The notes beneath the pieces are model-generated. The model was not told where the DNA came from, searched no databases, and was given only the letters and a program-made list of their open reading frames with translations. The translations under genes were made by a program, and so were the position numbers. Of a stretch of 64,000 bases of DNA, positions 57,571-64,000 are shown in pieces (within the stretch, counting starts at the first letter, position 1; each line of letters begins with the position of its first letter). The stretch is from Propylenella binzhouense (lineage in GTDB: Bacteria > Pseudomonadota > Alphaproteobacteria > Rhizobiales > Afifellaceae), in assembly GCF_009866965.1 (NCBI RefSeq), contig NZ_SPKJ01000013.1, positions 1 to 64,000 of the forward strand, read 5' to 3'.

Positions 57571-59175
57571 TCAGAGCGGAACGGCCTTCGGACGGCGCGA
57601 TCGTACCCAGATGGCGACGATCAGGCGCGTCAGGAGATAGGCCGTAAACATCGTTGTCAGGATGCCGATCGCAAGGGTCACGGCGAAGCCCCGGATCGGT
57701 CCTGATCCGAGGGCGAACAGCGCGAGGGCGGCGATCAGCGTGGTGATGTTGGAATCGAGGATGGTGGCGAAGGCGCGGCTGAAGCCCGCCTCGATGGCGC
57801 TGATGGTCGAGCGCCCGAGCCGGGCCTCCTCCCTGATGCGCTCGTAGATCAGGACGTTCGAATCGACCGCCATGCCCATCGTGAGCACGATGCCGGCGAT
57901 CCCCGGCAGCGTGAGCGTCGCGCCGAGCGCGGTCAGGGATCCGAAGAGCAGGATCACGTTCGCCACGAGCGCAATGACCGCGAAGACCCCGAGAAGGCCG
58001 TAGGCCACCACCATGAAGACGACGACGCCGGCGGATCCGATCACGGCGGCGATCTCTCCGGCCGCGATCGAATCGCGGCCGAGGCTCGGGCCGACGGTCC
58101 GCTCCTCCACGATCGTGAGATCGGCGGGAAGCGCGCCGGCGCGCAGGAGCACCGAAAGGTTCTGTGCGCTCTCGACCGTGAAGTTCCCCTCGATCTGGCC
58201 GGTGCCGCCGAGGATCGGCGAGCGGATGACGGGTGCGGTTATGACCTTCTCGTCGAGCACGACCGCGAAGCGGCGTCCGACATTCTGCTGCGTCAGATCG
58301 CCGAAGACGGTCGCGCCCCGCGTGTTGAAGCGGAACGTGACGATCGGCTGGTGCGTCTGCTGGTCGAAGCCCGGCTGCGCATCGACGAGGTCGTCGCCGG
58401 AAAGGCGGGCCCTGCTCTCGATGAGGACGGGACCGTCCCCCGCATTGAGCGGCTGCGCGATCTCGCAGCCCGGCGGCGGGCGCGTCTGCAGCGCGTCGGT
58501 GATGTTCCCTTCCGGACATTCCAGGTGGAAGGTCATCCGGGCCGTCTGGCCCAGCACCTCCTTGAGCCGGCTAGTATCCTCGAGCCCCGGCACCTGGACC
58601 AGGATGCGATCCTCGCCCTCGCGCTGGATCGTCGGTTCCGTCGTGCCGAGCGCGTTGAGCCGGCGCCCGAGGACGCTCAGGCTCTGCTCGACGGCGGAGC
58701 GGACCCGCGCCTCGATACCGTCATCGGTGAGGCTTAGGCGGATCTGCTCGCCCTCGCGCGCGATCGACACTTCCGAGACCGTGGCGCCCCCGAATAGCCC
58801 GCCCGGAATCGGCGCAGCCAGCGGGTTCAGCGCCGTCACCGCCCGGTCGCCGTCGGCCGCGTCGCGAAGGGTGAAGGAGACGGTTCGGTCGCGCGCGGCG
58901 AGGCTCCGATAGCCGATCCGCGCGTCGCGGAGCGTCTGGCGGACATCGCTCGTCAGCGTTTCGAGCCGGTCCTTGATCAGGCTGTCGCGCTCGACCTCGA
59001 GGAGGAGGTGCGCTCCGCCTCTCAGATCGAGGCCGAGGACGATCTGCCGGTTCGGGAGCCATGACGGCCAGTTGGCGACGCTGCTCGCCGGAAAGAGGTT
59101 CGGCAGGGCCGCGATCGCCCCGGCCAGGACGACGGCTAGAATCAGCGCGATTTTCCAGCGTTGGAAATAAAGCAT
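57571..59175 (-). CDS. secD: Protein translocase subunit SecD
   Basis: A 534-residue membrane protein. The N-terminal helix (WKIALILAVVLAGAIAALPN) is followed by VLGLDLRGGAHLLLEV, the large periplasmic P1 region with EPTIQREGEDRILVQVPG, and five C-terminal helices with GMAVDSNVLIYERIREE and a FAVTLAIGILTTMFTAYLLT end. It forms the SecDF complex that pulls exported chains into the periplasm. It lies 15 bases downstream of yajC. Confidence 0.97.
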   Translation of the reverse strand: MLYFQRWKIALILAVVLAGAIAALPNLFPASSVANWPSWLPNRQIVLGLDLRGGAHLLLEVERDSLIKDRLETLTSDVRQTLRDARIGYRSLAARDRTVSFTLRDAADGDRAVTALNPLAAPIPGGLFGGATVSEVSIAREGEQIRLSLTDDGIEARVRSAVEQSLSVLGRRLNALGTTEPTIQREGEDRILVQVPGLEDTSRLKEVLGQTARMTFHLECPEGNITDALQTRPPPGCEIAQPLNAGDGPVLIESRARLSGDDLVDAQPGFDQQTHQPIVTFRFNTRGATVFGDLTQQNVGRRFAVVLDEKVITAPVIRSPILGGTGQIEGNFTVESAQNLSVLLRAGALPADLTIVEERTVGPSLGRDSIAAGEIAAVIGSAGVVVFMVVAYGLLGVFAVIALVANVILLFGSLTALGATLTLPGIAGIVLTMGMAVDSNVLIYERIREEARLGRSTISAIEAGFSRAFATILDSNITTLIAALALFALGSGPIRGFAVTLAIGILTTMFTAYLLTRLIVAIWVRSRRPKAVPL

Positions 59176-59190
59176 GGAAGCGTGCCGGCC

Positions 59191-59532
59191 TCAGGAATTG
59201 GCGGGCGTGGTGACCGGCTCCGCCTTCGCCCGGACTTCGTAGACGAGGCTGCGGAGCGCACGCACCTTCACGCCTTCCGCGATCTGCACCTCGAGTTCGC
59301 TGTCGTCGACGACCTTCGTCACCTTTCCGACGAGCCCGCCGCCCGTCACGATGGTGTCGCCCCGCCTGATGGCCTTCAGCATCTCCTCGCGCCGGCGGAC
59401 CTGCTGCCGCTGCGGGCGCAGGATCAGGAAGTACATGATGACGAAAATCAGGATGAACGGCAGAAGCGAGACGAGCAGATCGCCTCCGCCAGATCCGCCG
59501 AATCCCTGCGCGAAGGCCGGGGTTGCCCACAT
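59191..59532 (-). CDS. yajC: Preprotein translocase subunit YajC
   Basis: A 113-residue protein with one N-terminal helix (LLVSLLPFILIFVIMYFLIL) followed by RPQRQQVRRREEMLKAIRRG, DTIVTGGGLVGKV and a beta-rich tail. This is the SecDF accessory YajC. AAGGA precedes the ATG. It is first in the yajC-secD-secF cluster and divergent from the DUF815 ATPase. Confidence 0.96.
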   Translation of the reverse strand: MWATPAFAQGFGGSGGGDLLVSLLPFILIFVIMYFLILRPQRQQVRRREEMLKAIRRGDTIVTGGGLVGKVTKVVDDSELEVQIAEGVKVRALRSLVYEVRAKAEPVTTPANS

Positions 59533-59702
59533 GATGGAGACTGATCCTTCTCAAGGCGCGGCCGGGGGGCCGCGAAATCGGCGCGGACTATAGCCGCCGG
59601 GCAAGCCAATGCAACGGCCGGCGCGCCGAACGGTCCGGCCGCCGCCATTTGCCCCATGCTGCCCGCATGCTATCCGGCCGCCTGCTTCGATGGGAGAGAA
59701 TC

Positions 59703-60572
59703 TTGCAAACGAGCACTGCAGACCTGGCGCCGCTGCTCGGCCGCATAGCCGACGCGCTGGAGCGGCTGGCGCCGCCTCCGCCCCGCGACCCCGAGCTTTC
59801 CGCCGACGCCTTCGTCTGGCATCCCGTTCCGCCGCGCCTGGAACCCGTGCCGGAGGTGAACCGGGTCGCCCTCCCCCTCCTTCAGGGCATCGACCGCTCG
59901 CGCGATACGCTGCTGGAGAACACGCGGCGCTTCGCGCATGCGCTGCCGGCCAACAATGCGCTCCTCTGGGGCGCGCGCGGCATGGGCAAGAGCTCGCTGG
60001 TGAAGGCGGCGCATGCCACGGTGGCTGCCGAGCTTCCGCCGGACGCTCCGGCCCTGAAGCTCGTCGAGATCCATCGCGAGGACATCGAATCGCTCCCCGA
60101 CCTGATGGCGATCCTGCGCGGCAGGCAGGAGCGCTTCATCCTCTTCTGCGACGATCTCTCGTTCGATGCCGACGACACGTCCTACAAGTCGCTGAAGGCG
60201 GCGCTCGAAGGCGGGCTCGAGGGCCGGCCCGGAAACGTGATCTTCTACGCGACGTCCAACCGCCGCCACCTGCTGCCGCGGGACATGATCGAAAACGAGC
60301 GCTCGACGGCGATCAACCCCTCCGAGGCCGTCCAGGAAAAGGTCTCGCTCTCGGACCGGTTCGGCCTGTGGCTCGGCTTCCACAATTGCAGCCAGGAGCA
60401 ATATCTCGCGATGGTGCGCGGCTACGTCGCGCATTTCGGCATTCCGGCCGAGGAGGAGGAATGGCAGCCGCAGGCGCTCGAATGGGCGACGACCCGCGGC
60501 AGCCGCTCGGGCCGGGTCGCCTGGCAGTTCATCCAGGAACTGGCCGGCCGGAAGGGCATCCGGCTCGGCTGA
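59703..60572 (+). CDS. DUF815 P-loop ATPase
   Basis: A 289-residue AAA-like ATPase. ALLWGARGMGKSSLVKA contains Walker A; FILFCDDLSFD is Walker B; NVIFYATSNRRHLLPRDM is a sensor-1-like segment, followed by LSDRFGLWLGF. DUF815 proteins are conserved near secDF/yajC in alphaproteobacteria and have no settled function. TTG 59703 is the likely start: GGGAG stands six bases upstream, and ATGs at 59649 and 59667 have no ribosome site. It converges on the nlpD-like gene. Confidence 0.85.
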   Translation: MQTSTADLAPLLGRIADALERLAPPPPRDPELSADAFVWHPVPPRLEPVPEVNRVALPLLQGIDRSRDTLLENTRRFAHALPANNALLWGARGMGKSSLVKAAHATVAAELPPDAPALKLVEIHREDIESLPDLMAILRGRQERFILFCDDLSFDADDTSYKSLKAALEGGLEGRPGNVIFYATSNRRHLLPRDMIENERSTAINPSEAVQEKVSLSDRFGLWLGFHNCSQEQYLAMVRGYVAHFGIPAEEEEWQPQALEWATTRGSRSGRVAWQFIQELAGRKGIRLG

Positions 60573-60582
60573 ACGCCTGGCC

Positions 60583-61938
60583 TCAGAGGTCCGAGAGCTG
60601 CGACACCGGATCGATCGGCGTCGCCCCCTTCCTCAGCTCGAAATGGAGCTGCGGCGTGGTCACGGAGCCGCTCATGCCGGAGAGCGCGATGATCTCGCCG
60701 CGGCGGACCGCCTCGCCCTTCTTCACCTTCAGCTCCTTGTTGTGAGCATAGGCGGTGACGTAGCCGTTCGAATGCCGGACGAGCACGAGCTTGCCGTAGC
60801 TCTTCAGCTCGTCGCCGGCATAGATCACCTCGCCGTCCTCGGCCGCCTTCACGCTGGTGCCCTCCGGCACAGCGAGGTTGATGCCCTCGTTCCGTTCGCC
60901 GTTCGGCCGCTTGCCGAAGCCCGCGATGATGCGGCCGCGCACCGGCCAGCGGAAACCGGGATTGGATGCCTCGGGCTGGGCCGCCGTCGCGGCCTGCGGC
61001 GAGGGCGCCTGCGGCGTGAGCGCCGCCTGCTGGGTGTGTGGCGCAGGCTGGAGCGGCTGCGAACCGGAGGCCTGCACGGGCGCCGGCGCCGGCGCGCCGA
61101 TCCGCGGCTGCGCTTCGGCGGGTATCATGCGCGGGTCGGCGCTGGCGACCTGGACGCCGGCGGCCGAGCTTCCCGCCCGCGGGATGGCGAGCGTCTGTCC
61201 GACCTTCAGCGGCGCGCCCGAGAGACCGTTCGCGGCGCTGAGCTCGCTCACCGTGACGCCGTGCTGGCGCGCGATACCCCAGAGCGAATCGCCGGACTGG
61301 ACCGTATAGGCGCCGGCCCCGGCCGATGCCGTCTGCGGCACCTGAAGCGCCCGCGCCTGCGCGGCGAGCGTCGTCGGCGGCGTGCCGCGCGGAACCGGCT
61401 CGCGCGGCGCAGCCTGGGCGGCCATATCGGTCGTGTGCGGCACCGGGGCGGGAGCAGGCGCCGGGGGCGCCGCGACCTGCTCCACCCGTCCGACGGGCTC
61501 AGGCAGTCCGCTGGCCGCGTAGGGCTTCGGCGGGGTATACGGCTTGGGTGCGGAGGCGACGGCTTGCTGCGGCGCCGGCGCGGCATAGGACGGCGCCGTC
61601 CCGCTCTGCCCGCCGTAGCCGCCGGCGGACGCGTAAGGCGTGCTCCCCTGGCCGCCTGCCGGCGGCGGCAGGTTCTGGCTGTAGACCGTGCCGGATGGCG
61701 CGGACGAATAGACCGGCCCGGCGCTCGGCGCGGCGTAGGCCGGCGGCGTGTAGGCGTCGGACTGCTGCGCCAGTATCTGCTGCTGGTTGGGGGTCGAGCC
61801 GGTGAAGATCGGCTCGCTGAGGCGAATCGCGTTCGCGCTGCAAGCCGCCCCGAGGCCGGAGAGCAGCGCGACGGCGCTCAGTCGGCCGAGAAGGCGAGCC
61901 CGCGCGGAACGGCTCGTTGCGGTCGGGAGATTGGACAT
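60583..61938 (-). CDS. NlpD-like lipoprotein: LysM plus degenerate LytM (M23) domain
   Basis: A 451-residue lipoprotein. A signal sequence ends in the lipobox L-G-A-A-C33. A long Pro/Ala/Gln linker leads to a LysM domain (210-254, YTVQSGDSLWGIARQHGVTV), a second linker, and a C-terminal LytM domain with GFGKRPNGERNEGINLAVPE and THL-like QLHFELRKG. The catalytic H-x3-D of active M23 peptidases is replaced (N-E-G-I-N), as in E. coli NlpD and EnvC, so it probably activates a cell-division amidase instead of cutting peptidoglycan. It follows surE-pcm, the usual nlpD context. Confidence 0.9.
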   Translation of the reverse strand: MSNLPTATSRSARARLLGRLSAVALLSGLGAACSANAIRLSEPIFTGSTPNQQQILAQQSDAYTPPAYAAPSAGPVYSSAPSGTVYSQNLPPPAGGQGSTPYASAGGYGGQSGTAPSYAAPAPQQAVASAPKPYTPPKPYAASGLPEPVGRVEQVAAPPAPAPAPVPHTTDMAAQAAPREPVPRGTPPTTLAAQARALQVPQTASAGAGAYTVQSGDSLWGIARQHGVTVSELSAANGLSGAPLKVGQTLAIPRAGSSAAGVQVASADPRMIPAEAQPRIGAPAPAPVQASGSQPLQPAPHTQQAALTPQAPSPQAATAAQPEASNPGFRWPVRGRIIAGFGKRPNGERNEGINLAVPEGTSVKAAEDGEVIYAGDELKSYGKLVLVRHSNGYVTAYAHNKELKVKKGEAVRRGEIIALSGMSGSVTTPQLHFELRKGATPIDPVSQLSDL

Positions 61939-61997
61939 CGGCGAGACTCACGCACCTGCTGATGCCCTGAGTACAAAACATTAAGGTTGAAAACGGG

Positions 61998-62669
61998 TTA
62001 AAGATTGTGCGCGATGCCGGTCTCCGGCGGCTGGAAGCGCGCCGGCCCGAGATCGCGCGTTTCCACCCTGTCGCCGCTGCGCTGGAACAGCGTCAGACGC
62101 TGCGGGCCTCCCGCCGGGCCGATCGGCGCGACCAGGATTCCGGTCTCGCTCAGCTGGCCGATGAGCTTGGTGGGAGCGCCGCCAAAGGCGACGTTGACGG
62201 CGATCCGGTCGAACGGAGCCTGCCGGGGCCAGCCGAGCATGCCGTCGGCGACGATCGCCGTCACGTTCGAGATGCGCAGGCGCAGCCAGCGCTCCTCCGC
62301 CGCCTTGACGAGCGTACGATAGCGTTCGATCGTCGTCACCCGGCGCGCGAGCCGCGACAGGATCGCGGCCTGGTAGCCTGACCCGGTGCCGATCTCGAGC
62401 ACGGAATGGCGGTCGCCGACCTCGAGCGCAGAGACGACGGCCGCGACCACGGAGGGCGGGCTGATCGTCTGCCCGCAGGCGACCGGAATGCTCCGGTCGT
62501 CATAGGCCCGCTCACGATAGGTCTCGTCCACGAAGAATGCGCGCGGGATCGTCTCGATCGCCTTCAGGAGGCGCCGATCCGAGATGCCCATCCCCCTCAG
62601 CCCGAGGATGAGCGTCGCCATGCGGATGCGCTCCTCCTCGTCGGCGGAGGCTGTGTCGGGCGAAGTCAT
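61998..62669 (-). CDS. pcm: Protein-L-isoaspartate O-methyltransferase
   Basis: A 223-residue SAM-dependent repair enzyme for isoaspartyl residues. IPRAFFVDETYRERAYDDRS, ACGQTISPPSVVA, HSVLEIGTGSGYQAAILSRL and GWPRQAPFDRIAVNVA are the PCMT motifs. ATG 62669 is chosen (37 bases after surE); an in-frame start upstream would overlap surE. It lies in the conserved serS-surE-pcm-nlpD order. Confidence 0.95.
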   Translation of the reverse strand: MTSPDTASADEEERIRMATLILGLRGMGISDRRLLKAIETIPRAFFVDETYRERAYDDRSIPVACGQTISPPSVVAAVVSALEVGDRHSVLEIGTGSGYQAAILSRLARRVTTIERYRTLVKAAEERWLRLRISNVTAIVADGMLGWPRQAPFDRIAVNVAFGGAPTKLIGQLSETGILVAPIGPAGGPQRLTLFQRSGDRVETRDLGPARFQPPETGIAHNL

Positions 62670-62706
62670 GCAGCGGAGAATGCGGGAGCCGGGCCGCCGA
62701 CGCAAT

Positions 62707-63465
62707 TCAAGAGAAGACGCCCGCGAGCTTCCCGAGCGCCGGCTCGTCGGTGAGATTGAGCGAAAGCGGCGTCACCGAGACCTGCCGGTTGGCGAGGGCG
62801 GCGAGGTCGGTCCCTTCCTCCGGATCCATCTTCGCGCGCTGGAAGCCGATCCAGTAATAGGGGTGCCCGCGGCCGTCGGCGCGCTTGTCCACCTTCAGCC
62901 AGTCCGGCACGCGCCGTCCCTGCCGGGTGACGACGACGCCGTTCACCTCCGAGGGCTCGCAGTTCGGGAAGTTGATGTTGTAGAGCACGTCGCCGCCGAA
63001 GCCCTGCGCGATGAGCGTGCTCAGGATCTCGGGCGCGTACGCCTCGGCGGTCTCCCACTTCGGGTCGCCGATGCTCTGGTAGCCATAGGCCTGCGACAGC
63101 GCCACCGACGGGATGCCGAGGAGCGTCCCCTCCATCGCGCCCGCGACCGTCCCCGAATAGGTCACGTCGTCGGCCATGTTCTGGCCGCGATTGACCCCGG
63201 AGATCACGAGGTCCGGCTTCTCCCCGATCACCACCTTGAGCGCCATGATGACGCAGTCGGTCGGGGTGCCGCGCACGGCATAGCGCTTCTCGCCGGCCTG
63301 GCGGAGCCGGACCGGATCGCTGATCGAGAGCGCATGCGCGACGCCCGACTGGTCGTATTCCGGCGCCACCACCCAGACATCGCCCGACAGGCGGCGCGCG
63401 ATCCGCTCCGCCACTTCCAGGCCCGGCGCGTGGATGCCGTCATCGTTGGTGACGAGGATGCGCAT
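62707..63465 (-). CDS. surE: 5'-nucleotidase SurE
   Basis: A 252-residue metal-dependent nucleotidase/exopolyphosphatase. MRILVTNDDGIHAPGLEVAE has the catalytic Asp8-Asp9; SGVNRGQNMADDVTYSGTVAGA holds the further metal and phosphate ligands. It acts on nucleoside monophosphates in stationary phase. It starts two bases after the serS stop and precedes pcm. Confidence 0.97.
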   Translation of the reverse strand: MRILVTNDDGIHAPGLEVAERIARRLSGDVWVVAPEYDQSGVAHALSISDPVRLRQAGEKRYAVRGTPTDCVIMALKVVIGEKPDLVISGVNRGQNMADDVTYSGTVAGAMEGTLLGIPSVALSQAYGYQSIGDPKWETAEAYAPEILSTLIAQGFGGDVLYNINFPNCEPSEVNGVVVTRQGRRVPDWLKVDKRADGRGHPYYWIGFQRAKMDPEEGTDLAALANRQVSVTPLSLNLTDEPALGKLAGVFS

Positions 63466-63467
63466 CG

Positions 63468-64000
<533 letters not shown>

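Overview
The window is a high-GC alphaproteobacterial chromosome segment. Gene content and order point to the Hyphomicrobiales (Rhizobiales): sdhE-mfd/recG, glmS-glmU, tgt-queA-ppi-ppi-coaD-gyrA, ssb/uvrA, trmFO, a DUF4153 gene followed by a yajC-secD-secF-Mth938-squalene synthase-like run, and serS-surE-pcm-nlpD. Further support comes from the GTTC-N7-GTTC LexA box, a DUF1127 protein, a DUF6074 protein and a palindromic intergenic repeat. I cannot name a genus from sequence alone.

Layout. 0-5.4 kb: the start of a secreted protein, a YejA-like peptide-binding protein, a FrnE/DsbA-like protein, an intergenic repeat, and an FAD-linked oxidase divergent from an HxlR-type regulator with inverted repeats between them. 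5.4-8.6 kb: a scarred accessory patch containing a copy of the 3' end of the dsbA-like gene, IS481-type transposase remnants, and an AT-rich core with three unrecognised exported proteins (two cysteine-rich). 8.6-22 kb: core repair and envelope genes (mfd, sdhE, recG, DUF502, glmS, glmU), an EamA transporter, an alpha/beta hydrolase, a methyltransferase and tRNA-Lys(TTT).

22.0-32.5 kb: a 10.5 kb integrative element inserted in the 3' half of tRNA-Lys and bounded by a perfect 47-bp direct repeat. Its tyrosine integrase sits beside the right repeat. An AlpA-type regulator, small overlapping genes, a winged-helix-like protein and a repeat-bearing non-coding region follow, then a module with an HK97-type major capsid protein, a terminase small subunit, a LamG-like protein and a glycine-rich tail adhesin. 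I find no terminase large subunit, portal, protease, tail tube or lysis gene, so it looks like a capsid-encoding phage satellite or a strongly reduced prophage. LexA-like boxes lie near both ends. A possible ADP-ribosyltransferase-fold protein is the only gene on the plus strand. This element is the most unusual part of the window.

32.5-64 kb: host genes again. They include a NUDIX hydrolase, a SIS sugar isomerase, a kinase-like/P-loop fusion, queuosine synthesis (tgt with a degraded zinc site, queA), two cyclophilins, coaD, gyrA, marC, ssb, a glyoxalase-like gene lying with uvrA behind an SOS box, a second EamA transporter, DUF1127, a DJ-1 protein, trmFO, the Sec auxiliary genes with two relatives of complex I assembly factors, a DUF815 ATPase, an nlpD-like amidase activator, pcm, surE and the 3' part of serS.
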